Positions 1 through 9,200 of a DNA stretch of 64,000 nt are shown here, one piece after another (within the stretch, counting starts at the first letter, position 1; every line of letters begins with the position of its first letter). The stretch is taken from positions 1,116,001 to 1,180,000 of the forward strand of contig NZ_CP051774.1 in assembly GCF_012913485.1 (NCBI RefSeq), given 5' to 3'. The position numbers and the translations under genes are program-made. Source of the stretch: Luteolibacter luteus. Lineage in GTDB: Bacteria; Verrucomicrobiota; Verrucomicrobiia; Verrucomicrobiales; Akkermansiaceae. The notes beneath the pieces are model-generated. The model ran no database searches. It was not told where the DNA came from and saw nothing but the letters and a program-made list of their open reading frames with translations.

Positions 1-737
1 CCTTCAAGAACAGCGTCGGAGCCCGCTTCGCCGGCAAGATCGAGGTGGATTACGCCTTCCAGAAGCTGGAAGACCTCCCGGAAGGTTTCAGCGTGCCGGA
101 AGGACGCACCAAGCCTTGGGGCACCGCCCACGCCGTGCGCGCCGCCCGCCACGTGGTGGACGGCCCCTTCGCCGTGATCAATGCCGACGACTTCTATGGT
201 GCCGATGCCTATCAATCGATCGCCCGCTGGTTCGCTGCCGGTTCCGCGGATGCATCGAAGGACCACTACTCGATGGTCGGCTATCCGCTGCGCAATACCC
301 TCTCCCAGCACGGCTCCGTGAACCGCGGCATCTGTAAGACCGATGCGAACGGCCTGCTGACCGACGTCGAGGAAGTGGTGGACATCGCCCGGGATGCCGA
401 TGGCGTCTGCCGCGGCACCGCCCTCGATGGCTCCCGCCGCGAAATCGAGGACACCTCGCCGGTCTCCATGAACTTCTGGGGTTTCACCCGCAGCTTCTTC
501 GATCAGATCGAGGAGCACTTCACCGCCTTCCTCACCGAAAAGGGCGGCGAGCAGAAGTCCGAGTGCTACATCCCCACCGTGGTCGATGACCTCATCCGCC
601 GCGAGAAAGCCGATTGCCTGGTGCTCGACACCACCTCTTCCTGGTTCGGAGTCACCTATCCGGATGACAAGCCGCACGTGGTCGCTTCCATCGCCAAGCT
701 CATCGAAGCCGGCGAGTATCCCAGCCCATTGGGCTGA
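1..737 (+). CDS. Sugar-phosphate nucleotidyltransferase family protein (5' end cut by window)
   Basis: The reading frame is open from the left edge (first full codon at base 3), so the true start lies outside the window; about 244 residues are visible. The segment KPWGTAHAVRAAR followed by FAVINADDFYG fits the NTP_transferase fold of NDP-sugar pyrophosphorylases, where the TAHAV segment lines the nucleotide site and the Asp pair precedes the metal-binding loop. The N-terminal GGxGTR signature is missing only because of the cut. These enzymes transfer a nucleotidyl group from NTP to a sugar 1-phosphate in the cytosol; the sugar cannot be told from sequence. It ends at TGA and converges on the Lnt-like gene across a strong hairpin. 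Confidence 0.85.
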   Translation, partial: FKNSVGARFAGKIEVDYAFQKLEDLPEGFSVPEGRTKPWGTAHAVRAARHVVDGPFAVINADDFYGADAYQSIARWFAAGSADASKDHYSMVGYPLRNTLSQHGSVNRGICKTDANGLLTDVEEVVDIARDADGVCRGTALDGSRREIEDTSPVSMNFWGFTRSFFDQIEEHFTAFLTEKGGEQKSECYIPTVVDDLIRREKADCLVLDTTSSWFGVTYPDDKPHVVASIAKLIEAGEYPSPLG

Positions 738-767
738 GACGATAAGATCTTCCATCAACTGCCTTTC

Positions 768-793
768 AAGAGGGGACCTCAGGGTCCCCTCTT
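768..793. terminator. Bidirectional hairpin terminator between convergent genes
   Basis: AAGAGGGGACC (768-778) pairs perfectly with GGTCCCCTCTT (783-793) around a TCAG loop, giving an 11-bp stem. It sits between the convergent nucleotidyltransferase and Lnt-like genes and overlaps the stop codon of the latter. A clear T-tract is missing on both sides, so termination efficiency is uncertain. Confidence 0.6.
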
Positions 794-2212
794 CCGTTTC
801 CAGAGCTTCTCCAGGCTCAGGAAAGTGGTCAGCACGGCCGCCAGCCCCGCACAAGGCCATAGCAACCACCGGTCAAGCGGCCTTCGCCCTGTCCCAACCA
901 AGGGAATCTTCTCCCAGATGATCTCCCCCTGCCCGGGCACACCGAGTTCCTTCACGATTTTTCCGTCCGGGGAAACGATCCGCGAGAAGCCCGAGCTCGC
1001 GAGACGGAAGAGAGGCACCCCATATTCCGCCGCCCGCACCGCCGCCAGTTGCGCACTCAGCTTGTGCGCGTGCGGCCCCCAGCTCATCACGTCCATCGCG
1101 GGCACGATGAGCAACTCGGCATCGCGGGTAATCAAGCGGTCCATCACCCGCGCGTAATTCATGTCGTAGCAGATCGCGATCCCGACCTTTCCTGCCGGAC
1201 TATCCCACAGACGCTGGTGCCGTGCAGGCAGCCCGTCGTTCATAAATTGGATCGGCACTGACTTCACTTGCTTCAGGGCGATCTCTCCATCGGGACCGAC
1301 CAGGAAAGCCGTGTTATAAACCCGCTCCTCCGTGTGCTCGGCGACTTGCCGGTCCATCCCGCCCACCAGCACATGCATCTTGTTCCGTCGGCACCATTCC
1401 TTCAGCTCCCTCGGCGGATCTCCCAAATACGTATACTCGCTCAGGACGATGAGCTGGGATTCCGGAGCCCGCTTCAGAGCCTCATCCAGGCTTTCGATCA
1501 CCTGTTCCGGCAGCGGCTCCTCCCATTGCACGCCCGCCACCGAGATCATCTTCGACGCATCTTTTCCCGGGTTCGCCGCAGGCAGCCCGATCAGGACGGC
1601 GGGTAGAAACGCCGGCAGCACCCATTTGATCGGCCCTCGCGCAGGGTCGGCCGCCCACGCGGCCGCGTAGACGAGTGCCGCACCGGTCCCGTAGACTCCC
1701 AGCCAGTGAAAGCTTCCCGCCCACCATGCCGGCGGCAGCACGAAGCCGGGCGTGAGCCAGGCGAATTTCAATGGCCAGACCTCGCAGCGAATGAATTCCA
1801 AGCCCATCCACAGGAAGGGTGCCGCCGCCATCCCCCACTGCCGCCCGAAGCGTCGCTCCACCTGCTTGCCCAGCGCCACGAAGATTCCAAACCAGATCGC
1901 CAGCAGAAACCATAGCGCCACGGCGAAGACGGAGAAGATCTTCGCGAAAAACAGCAGTTGCGGGCCCATGATCCCCACCCCCACCAGCAGCCCCCCGTAA
2001 AAGGCCCGGCGCACCGTGGTGGCCCGGCGCAAGCGGAGCAGGAAAACCAGCGAAAGCAGGACGAGCCAGCCCGACGCCATCGGAAAAGCCATGGCCGCAT
2101 GGAAGAGCGCGACGGATAGCAGGACTTCCGCTGTCCACTGGCGCCAGCTGCTGCCCTGCCCCCGCTCTACCGCGTCCAATTCTTGTGCGGCGATCTCTCC
2201 TTGCCCGGTCAT
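779..2212 (-). CDS. Apolipoprotein N-acyltransferase-like membrane amidase (Lnt family)
   Basis: A 477-residue protein with about six hydrophobic helices in residues 27-215 followed by a carbon-nitrogen hydrolase domain (225-430). The expected nitrilase triad is visible: Glu259 in LSEYTYLG, a Lys at 314 or 317, and Cys348 in IAICYDMNY. Lnt uses this triad to transfer an acyl chain from phospholipid to the N-terminal cysteine of lipoproteins on the outer face of the inner membrane. The frame is open far upstream, but the ATG at 2212 is chosen because an AAAGGGG stretch precedes it and the upstream part is antisense to the neighbouring genes. It is divergent in sequence from typical Lnt, so an Lnt paralogue is possible. 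Confidence 0.8.
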   Translation of the reverse strand: MTGQGEIAAQELDAVERGQGSSWRQWTAEVLLSVALFHAAMAFPMASGWLVLLSLVFLLRLRRATTVRRAFYGGLLVGVGIMGPQLLFFAKIFSVFAVALWFLLAIWFGIFVALGKQVERRFGRQWGMAAAPFLWMGLEFIRCEVWPLKFAWLTPGFVLPPAWWAGSFHWLGVYGTGAALVYAAAWAADPARGPIKWVLPAFLPAVLIGLPAANPGKDASKMISVAGVQWEEPLPEQVIESLDEALKRAPESQLIVLSEYTYLGDPPRELKEWCRRNKMHVLVGGMDRQVAEHTEERVYNTAFLVGPDGEIALKQVKSVPIQFMNDGLPARHQRLWDSPAGKVGIAICYDMNYARVMDRLITRDAELLIVPAMDVMSWGPHAHKLSAQLAAVRAAEYGVPLFRLASSGFSRIVSPDGKIVKELGVPGQGEIIWEKIPLVGTGRRPLDRWLLWPCAGLAAVLTTFLSLEKLWKRKRGP

Positions 2213-2335
2213 GAGCCCCTTTTTGCAAAACTTCCTGTTTCCGCCAAGACCTTGATGTTTCGGAAAGATCAGCGCGTGAAAGGGTTCCGATTTTTCGATT
2301 CTCAAAGGCCATCCCGGCAGGCAAGCTCCGCGCCC

Positions 2336-2827
2336 ATGACCCTGCCGCGCCTTTTCGCCATCGCCGCGCTCGCCCTGAGCCCCGGCCTCACCGCCCACGC
2401 CAGCGGGAAAAAAGGCGAAGCCACCACCGTGTCCTTCCACCTTCAGGCGGACGACACGGACAACCCGAAGCTCATCTTCCCGCAGGCCACGGCCGGCAAG
2501 CAGATCTTCTACCGCCGTGCACCGGACGTGAATTTCAAGGACATCGCCGCCTTCAGTCCCTTCCCGTCCCAAGACGGGGAAGGAATGGGAATGGTGGTCC
2601 AGTTGAAGCCGCACGCCCGGACCCGCCTCGCAGCCCTTACCAACGGCGCGGTGAACCGCTGGATGCTCGCCATGATGAATGGCCGCATCGTGGATGCGGT
2701 GATCGTCGACAAGGAAATCAGCGACGGCCATCTGGTGATCTGGAAAGGCATCGGCGCCGCGGAGATCGACTCTCTTGACCAAAAGCTCCCGCGCATCGGG
2801 GAAGAAAAGCCCCGCAAGAAAAAGTAA
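2336..2827 (+). CDS. Exported protein resembling the SecD periplasmic P1-head subdomain
   Basis: A 163-residue protein with a signal peptide (MTLPRLFAIAALALSPG, cleavage probably after HAS near residue 22). The second half has the pattern V-x-L-x2-HARTRLAALT, then NRWMLAMMNGRIVDAVIV, then EISDGHLVIWKG. This resembles the periplasmic head of SecD, where a beta strand, a helix and a GKVISAP-like strand alternate. No transmembrane helices follow, so it is a free-standing exported version and not SecD. The ATG at 2336 is chosen because the upstream part of the frame lacks coding character and the signal peptide starts here. It lies 7 nt before the M23 peptidase gene, which implies co-transcription. 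The function is not known. Confidence 0.7.
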   Translation: MTLPRLFAIAALALSPGLTAHASGKKGEATTVSFHLQADDTDNPKLIFPQATAGKQIFYRRAPDVNFKDIAAFSPFPSQDGEGMGMVVQLKPHARTRLAALTNGAVNRWMLAMMNGRIVDAVIVDKEISDGHLVIWKGIGAAEIDSLDQKLPRIGEEKPRKKK

Positions 2828-2834
2828 TCCAGAC

Positions 2835-3887
2835 ATGCTTCGCCCGCTCGCTCTCGCTGCCGCCCTTCTTGCCCCCCTCGTTTCCTCCGCTCTGGAGCTC
2901 CAGCTCCCGACGGAGAACCACCATCTTTTCTCCAACGAACCGGAGAAATTCTACATGTATGTGGATCGCACCTTCGAGGGCGAGACCACCAAGCCTTGGG
3001 AAGGTGGCAGCTTCGGCTTCGTGCGGACGCCGATCCGGCTCGGTCAGGATGTGGTTCTGACCAAGTTCCACGAGGGCATCGACATCGCACCGATCAAGCG
3101 GGACAAGGCCGGCAACCCCCTCGACCTGGTGATGGCCATCACCGATGGCACCGTGGTTCATACCAGCCCGGTCGCCGGACGCTCGAACTATGGCAAGTAC
3201 GTCGTGGTGGAGCACAAGCTCGAGGACGGCACCTTTTATAGCGTCTACGCCCACCTCGCGGAAATCACCGTGCAGCCGGGAAACCCGGTGAAGCCCGGTT
3301 CCGTGCTGGGCCGCATGGGATATACCGGCGCCGGCATCGACCGCACCCGCGCCCACGTCCATTTGGAAATGTGCCTGCTGATGAGCACGCACTACGAAGG
3401 CTGGCATCACACCTACTCCGGCGGCACGAATTTCCACGGGAACTTCAATGGGATGAACCTCGCCGGCATGGACGTGGCGACCCTCTTCCTGGAGCACAAG
3501 AAGAACCCGCAGCTCCGTGTGCAGGACTTCGTGATGGCCTGTCCCGCTTATTTCAAGGTCACCGTACCGCGGAAGGAGAGCTGGGACTTCGCCGAGCGCC
3601 ACAAGTGGATGGTGAAGGGCGATATTTCCGCTCCCTCGCCTTCCTGGGAAATCTCATTCACCGCCACCGGCCTCGCCGTGGGCATCACTCCGAGCCCGCG
3701 CGAGGTGACCGAGCCGACCGTGACCGCAGTGCGCAGTTCGCGGGTCTCCCATCGCCTCCTTACCCGTGGCCTGATTGACGGCAAGGCGGGCGGCAATGCC
3801 ACGCTGACCCGCTCTGGAAAACAATTGATCGCCTTGCTCACGGATTCCTTCCCGACCACGCCTCCGGCTGCGGCTCCGAAGCATTGA
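2835..3887 (+). CDS. Secreted M23 family metallopeptidase
   Basis: A 350-residue protein with a signal peptide (residues 1-19, ending LVSSA). The LytM/M23 zinc site is intact: His79 and Asp83 in FHEGIDIA, His140 in VYAHL, and His174/His176 in HVHLE. M23 enzymes cut peptide cross-links of peptidoglycan or act as activators of amidases in the periplasm. The C-terminal 150 residues lack a recognised domain. The start at 2835 gives a clean signal peptide; the longer frame (20 more residues) overlaps the upstream gene. It is probably co-transcribed with the SecD-head-like gene, hinting at a joint envelope role. Confidence 0.88.
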   Translation: MLRPLALAAALLAPLVSSALELQLPTENHHLFSNEPEKFYMYVDRTFEGETTKPWEGGSFGFVRTPIRLGQDVVLTKFHEGIDIAPIKRDKAGNPLDLVMAITDGTVVHTSPVAGRSNYGKYVVVEHKLEDGTFYSVYAHLAEITVQPGNPVKPGSVLGRMGYTGAGIDRTRAHVHLEMCLLMSTHYEGWHHTYSGGTNFHGNFNGMNLAGMDVATLFLEHKKNPQLRVQDFVMACPAYFKVTVPRKESWDFAERHKWMVKGDISAPSPSWEISFTATGLAVGITPSPREVTEPTVTAVRSSRVSHRLLTRGLIDGKAGGNATLTRSGKQLIALLTDSFPTTPPAAAPKH

Positions 3888-3949
3888 GCATCACGGCGGC
3901 GGATTTCCGCTTGGCACTCCGGAGGCAGCAGGGCTGACTTCGCGGCGAC

Positions 3950-4408
3950 ATGGACAGCATCCTCGCCCGCATCGAATCCCTCGGCCACAAGCTCCCAGAC
4001 GTTCCCGTGCCCGTGGCGGCCTACGTGAACTGCGTGCGGAGTGGCAATCTGCTCTTCCTTTCCGGTGGCCTCCCGATCGATGGGGATCGCAAGGTGATCG
4101 GCAAGGTGCCTGCCGATGTCTCCATCGAGGAAGCCCAGGAGGGTGCCCGTATCATCATCCTGAACCGCCTTGCTGTGGTGAAGCAAGAGATCGGCTCGCT
4201 CGACAAGGTGAAGCAGATCGTCGCCCTGAATGGCTTCGTGAACTCCACTCCGGACTTTTACGGTCATCCGCAGGTCGTGAATGGAGCCAGCGAACTCCTG
4301 ATCGAAATCTTCGGCGACAAGGGCAAGCACTCCCGCACCGCTCTCGGTGCCGCGGCCCTGCCGCTGAATGTCGCGGTCGAGATCAATTTGATTGTCGAGG
4401 TCGAGTAA
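3950..4408 (+). CDS. RidA (YjgF/YER057c/UK114) family protein, longer subfamily
   Basis: A 152-residue protein with the RidA pattern: FLSGGLPID, the VALNGFVNSTPDFYGHPQVVNGAS segment, and SRTALGAAALPLN, which carries the conserved arginine that binds the carboxylate of imine intermediates. Archetypal RidA hydrolyses reactive 2-aminoacrylate-type enamines formed by PLP enzymes; this longer subfamily (about 150 residues instead of 128) is less well understood. It sits 62 nt after the M23 gene and 64 nt before tatD on the same strand. The substrate is not inferable. Confidence 0.85.
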   Translation: MDSILARIESLGHKLPDVPVPVAAYVNCVRSGNLLFLSGGLPIDGDRKVIGKVPADVSIEEAQEGARIIILNRLAVVKQEIGSLDKVKQIVALNGFVNSTPDFYGHPQVVNGASELLIEIFGDKGKHSRTALGAAALPLNVAVEINLIVEVE

Positions 4409-4472
4409 CTCGGCGGCCAGCGGCCAAGGATCGGGGACAATATTCCGTAATCAATATTCAGTCCCCAATCCC

Positions 4473-5243
4473 ATGCTCTTCGATTCCCACAATCACCTCC
4501 AGCGCTTCCGGGATCCGGCACGGATCATCGCGGAGATGCGGGCGGTGGGTATCGGCGGCTGTGTAGTAAATGGGACCTCGGAAGAGGACTGGGAAGCCGT
4601 CGCCCATTTGGCGGAGGGCTTTCAGGATTTCGTGCGTCCTGCCTTTGGACTACACCCTTGGCATGCGCACCAGCGCACGGAGGGATGGCTACAGCGCTTG
4701 GAGGATTTTCTGGACCGCTTTCCGAACGCCTCCATCGGTGAATGCGGCTTGGACGGCTGGGTTGCCGGCCCGTCTCTGGAAATCCAGCGCGAGGTCTTTC
4801 TTCCGCAACTTGCCCTCGCCCGCGATCGGAAAATGCCGCTCACCATCCACGCCCTGAAGGCATGGGAGCCTTTGTTCGAAGCCTTCGAGGAAGAGGCCCC
4901 GCCGGAAAAATTCCTGATGCATTCCTTCGGTGGCTCCCCGGAACTCGTGAAGCGCCTCGCGCCGATGGGCGCTTGGTTTTCCTTCTCCGGATACTTCCTC
5001 CAGCCGCGGAAGTCGAAGGTAGTCGAGTCCTTCAAAGTCGTCCCGCGTGACCGCCTGCTAATCGAGACCGACGCACCCGACATGATGCCCCCCGCGGAGT
5101 TCGTAACCCACGAACTCAAGGGCCTGAATCACCCAGCAAACCTTGCACGGATTGGGGAAGGCCTCGCCGAACGACTTGGCCTGAGCACCGGCGAGCTCGC
5201 CGAAGAGACTGCCGGAAATCACCTGCAGTTCTTCGGCTTCTAG
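4473..5243 (+). CDS. TatD family metal-dependent hydrolase
   Basis: A 256-residue amidohydrolase-fold protein. The metal site starts with His6 and His8 in FDSHNHLQ, then Glu90 in GECGLD, histidines in LTIHALK and LMHSFGG, and Asp in IETDAPD near residue 203. This is the TatD DNase/Mg-dependent hydrolase pattern. Members are 3'-5' exonucleases or deoxyribonucleases of the cytosol in the cases studied. The ATG at 4473 is chosen because the fold begins directly at this methionine. Confidence 0.87.
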   Translation: MLFDSHNHLQRFRDPARIIAEMRAVGIGGCVVNGTSEEDWEAVAHLAEGFQDFVRPAFGLHPWHAHQRTEGWLQRLEDFLDRFPNASIGECGLDGWVAGPSLEIQREVFLPQLALARDRKMPLTIHALKAWEPLFEAFEEEAPPEKFLMHSFGGSPELVKRLAPMGAWFSFSGYFLQPRKSKVVESFKVVPRDRLLIETDAPDMMPPAEFVTHELKGLNHPANLARIGEGLAERLGLSTGELAEETAGNHLQFFGF

Positions 5244-5461
5244 TGCCTTTGCACGTAGTTCCGCCTTGAAGGCGGGCCCAACCCGTCTCGCGACGTCTCC
5301 GTCTCCCACGACCAACCTTCAGGTCCGTTCGCAAGCCCTACCCGGCGGGGACCACTGGCAGTAATTCCAGCGCGACCACCGCTCTGGCAAACTCGGTCCA
5401 TGTCAGATCTTCCTGTCACGCTCCCGGCCTCCATTTTCCCGTCTCCACTCGAGAAGGATCG

Positions 5462-5487
5462 CCTGTTATTTTCCCTGTTATAACAGG
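5462..5487. repeat. Structured repeat element A: hairpin with internal 14-nt palindrome
   Basis: CCTGTTAT (5462-5469) pairs with ATAACAGG (5480-5487) across a 10-nt spacer, and the right half also forms the perfect palindrome CCTGTTATAACAGG at 5474-5487. A further GAACAGGC follows at 5490. It lies in the 293-bp gene-free stretch after tatD, between convergent genes. A related hairpin with compensatory stem changes is at 11098-11122. The role is unknown; a dispersed short repeat or a protein-binding site are both possible. Confidence 0.5.
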
Positions 5488-5536
5488 CGGAACAGGCACC
5501 CTCCGGCCACCCTGAGAGCGTCTTGAAAATGTAGCC

Positions 5537-6133
5537 CTACCCGCCCTCACGGAGCGTCGCCTTCGTTTGTTCCAAAACGTCCGACTCTCCCTTCCAACCC
5601 ATTTCCCGAATCCGTCCCACCACCTCTCCCCAGCCCGGGAAAACAATCTTCTCCTTCGCAATCTGCTCCTCGTCCGGTGGAAACTCGTCCATCGGCAGCA
5701 CCTCTCGCGAAAGATGAAAGCAAGCCCAAGCCCGCCAGGATCGCACTTCCTTCCGCTCCCCGCTGACCCGCGTCGCCAGATGCTGGAAGTGCCGCACCGG
5801 GTTCCCGAGGAACCGCCCCTCCGGCCGGTTCTCCAGAAACCACACCAGCACCGCATAGGGCGGCGGGTACCTCGCCAGCACCTCTTCATCCCCGCTCATG
5901 TCAGCCATGAAGGCCTTGTTAAGCTGCAGGATCGCCTGTGCCGGCTTCCCCTCCCGCCAGAGCGATTGCGCATAGCAAATGGCGGCAAGGTAGAATCGGG
6001 CACACTTGGCAGGCGCATGCACCCGGGTAATCATATGCCCGTGGGCATGGCTCACCTCCGGCAAGAGCGGACACGGCGGCAGCACGAAGGTCGCACAAAC
6101 CGGTGACTTTTTATCGGCACTTTCCTGCGACAT
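5537..6133 (-). CDS. Conserved-looking protein of unknown function, 198 residues
   Basis: I do not recognise a family. It has a moderately hydrophobic start (CATFVLPPCPLLPEV), a helix-rich middle (CARFYLAAICYAQSLWREGK followed by AILQLNKAF) and an acidic, tryptophan-containing C-terminal part (PGWGEVVGRIREMGWKG). The helical pattern could be a small TPR-like repeat, but this is weak. Start ATG at 6133 is chosen over an in-frame TTG at 6178 because only the former is a standard start; spacing to a GGA is short. It is divergent from the PSD1 gene with about 130 bp between them. Confidence 0.6.
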   Translation of the reverse strand: MSQESADKKSPVCATFVLPPCPLLPEVSHAHGHMITRVHAPAKCARFYLAAICYAQSLWREGKPAQAILQLNKAFMADMSGDEEVLARYPPPYAVLVWFLENRPEGRFLGNPVRHFQHLATRVSGERKEVRSWRAWACFHLSREVLPMDEFPPDEEQIAKEKIVFPGWGEVVGRIREMGWKGESDVLEQTKATLREGG

Positions 6134-6262
6134 CGTTCCAGAGCACTTCCAGAAGCCTGAGGGGCGGAAGCTGTCCAATCAATTGAAAGCAAAGCGCCTC
6201 GCGCCACGTTTCCGATTTTCATCGACCATTGTGTTCGCTAGCATCACGAAATAATTTCTAAA

Positions 6263-9200
6263 ATGCATTTTTCTCCAGAGCTTTCTCGCTTTTCAGCGGC
6301 TGCCCTCGGGTCATGCCTCCTTCTGGCAGCCTGTGAACGGCGCGAATCTGGCGCAGCAGCGTCCACGCCTGCCGCGGCGGTGGCCGATGCCGCCGCAGAG
6401 AAAAAGACCGAGCCTGCTCCCCTTCCCCAGCCGAAGCCCACGCTACCGGAAACCATTTCCTTCAACGAGCACGTCCAACCGGTGCTCTCGGAGTATTGCT
6501 ACCACTGCCACGGCCCGGACTCGGGAACGCGCGAGCCAAAGTCCGCGCCACTCCGGCTCGATATCGAGAAAGAAGCCTTCGCTATCCGGGAGGACGGCAA
6601 GCCGGTCATCGTGAAGGGCAAGCCGGGCGAGTCCCGCTTGGTGCAGCTCATCCACGAGCAGGATCCCGAAAAGATCATGCCGCCGCCGATTTCCCACAAG
6701 ACCTTGGCGCCGGAGCAGATCGCTCTCTTGGAAAAATGGATCGAGCAGGGAGCCCCCTACGAAGCTCACTGGTCCTTCATTCCCGTAAAGCGCCCTGAAG
6801 CCCCGGCAGCCGGTAAGGACTGGGCCCAGAACCCCATCGACAACTTCATCGCCGCCAAGCTGAAGGACAACGGTCTGACCCCGAATCCTCCGGAGGACCC
6901 CGCGCGTCTTTATCGCCGTCTCCATTTCGATCTCACCGGCCTGCCACCTTCACCGGAAGAAACGGAAGCTTTCGTCAAGGAAGCCGCTGTGAATCGCAAG
7001 GGCGCGGTCGAACTCGCCGCCGACAAGCTGCTTGCCACCACCGCCAGCGCCGAGCACTACGCCCGCTACTGGCTGGATGCCGCGCGTTATGCCGACACGC
7101 ACGGCATCCACATCGACAACTACCGCGCGATCTGGCCTTACCGCGACTGGGTGGTCCGCGCCTTCCAGGCAAACATGCCATGGGACCAATTCACCACCGA
7201 GCAGATCGCGGGTGACATGCTTCCGGACCGCACCTTGGATCAGCAGGTCGCCACCGGCTTCAGCCGTTGTCTCGCGACCACAGGCGAGGGCGGCGCGATC
7301 GCCGAGGAGTATGATGCGATCTACGCGAAGGATCGCGCGGAAACCGTCTCCGCTGTCTGGCTCGGCCTGACCACGGGCTGTGCCGCCTGCCACGATCACA
7401 AGTTCGATCCGGTTTCTACGAAGGAGTTCTACTCGCTCACGGCCTTCTTCCGGAATACGCCAATGTCCGCGCTGGATGGCAACAATGCCGAGCATCCACC
7501 GAATGTCTTCGTGCCGCTGATGGAAGATCGCGAACGCTGGACTTCGGTAACCACCGAAATCGCCCAGGCAAACCAGCAAATCGCCAGCCGCCGCGACGCC
7601 GCCCGACCGGAGTTCGAGGCCTGGGTGTCGAACGCAAGCATCGCACCCGCTCCTGAGATCGATTCGACGCTGGTGCTGCACTTGCCGCTCACCGAGCCGG
7701 AAGGTCCACTGCGTGGCTTGGTGGACGGCGAGTCGCGCGAGTGGCCTGCCAACCTTTCCCGCATCGATGCCCCCTTGGGCAAGGCCCCCGTCGTGAGCGA
7801 TGGTCCGGTGGACCTCGGGGATCTCGGCAACTTCAAGCGTGAGGATCGCATCACCTACGGTGGCTTCATCCGGGTGGAGGGCACACCTACCGGCGCGGTC
7901 GTCGCGCGCATGAATCCGGCCCAGTCGTTCCGTGGCTGGGATCTTTATCTCCAAGGCGGCCAGCCCGCGGCCCACGTCATCGACACCTGGGACAATTCCG
8001 CCAACAAGATCGTGGCACCGGCACCCTTGCCTTCCGGCGAATGGCATCACGTGATGGTGACCTTCGACGGCACGACCCCGGGCCAGCAGGCCAGCGCCAT
8101 CTATATCGATGGCAAGCGCCAGAACGCCGCCCCCTATCCGAACACCGTCGGCGGCACCATCGAGACCGATGTTCCCTTGCGTCTGGGCGCGCGTCACAAT
8201 GACGACTCGAAGTTGAACGGAAAGGTGGCCCTCCAGGATTTCCGCTTCTACCGCCGGCTGCTCTCCGACCAGGAAATCGGCACACTGGCCCAGAATGCGA
8301 TGCTCCAGCACATCGCTTCGATCCCTGCCGAGCAGCGCACCAAGGAGCAGGTCGACTCGCTCTTCAATTACTACCTCGTCAATGTCGACGCACCCACCCG
8401 GGATCTACAGGCCAAGCTCGAAGGTCTGAAGTCCGAGCAATCCACGCTCCGCAGCCGCGGTTCCGTCTCGTTGGTGATGGAGGAGAAGAAGGATGAGCCC
8501 TTCGCCCACGTGCTGACGCGCGGGGTTTACTCGGACAAGGGCGAGCGGGTCACGCCCACGACGCCCGCCGTGCTTCCGCCGATGGCCGCGGACTCCCCCA
8601 AGAACCGCCTGGGGCTTGCCCGCTGGCTTAACGATCCGGCGAATCCCCTGCCCGCTCGAGTGACGATGAACCGGACATGGTACTATCTCTTCGGCACCGG
8701 CATCGTGGAGACCAATGATGACTTCGGCATCATGGGCGCACGCCCCAGCCATCCCAAGCTGTTGGATTGGCTGGCCGCCGAATTCGTGGATTCCAAATGG
8801 GACTATCGCCACATGCTGAAGCTCATCGTCACTTCCGCCGCCTATCAGCAATCCGGCGTCGTTTCTCCCGAGAAGCTTGAGAAGGATCCGTCCAATCGCC
8901 TGATCTCACGTGGCCCTCGCTATCGCATGGATGCGGAGGAATTGCGTGACATGGCCCTCTTCGCTGCGGACCTCATTTCGAACAAGGTCGGCGGCCCGCC
9001 AGTAAAGCCCTATCAGCCGGAGGGCATCTGGGAGGCGGTGGCGATGAAGGAATCGAACACCCGCAACTACAAGCAGGACAGCGGTGAGGCTCTCTACCGT
9101 CGCTCGCTCTACACTTTCTGGAAGCGCACCGCGCCGCACCCGGCGATGGAGATCCTGAATGCACCGAGCCGCGAGGTGTTCTGCGTTCGGCGGGACCGCA

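Noticed and set aside
2213..2935. Upstream extension of the Lnt-like frame by 241 codons
   Set aside because: It is antisense to the SecD-head-like gene, and the extension has no membrane or hydrolase pattern. The ATG at 2212 has a good ribosome binding site.
5261..5275. Short hairpin CCGCC-TTGAA-GGCGG after tatD as terminator
   Set aside because: Only five base pairs and no T-tract.
6950..8311. A 453-codon open frame antisense to the PSD1 gene
   Set aside because: No domain pattern and fully covered by a well supported gene on the other strand.
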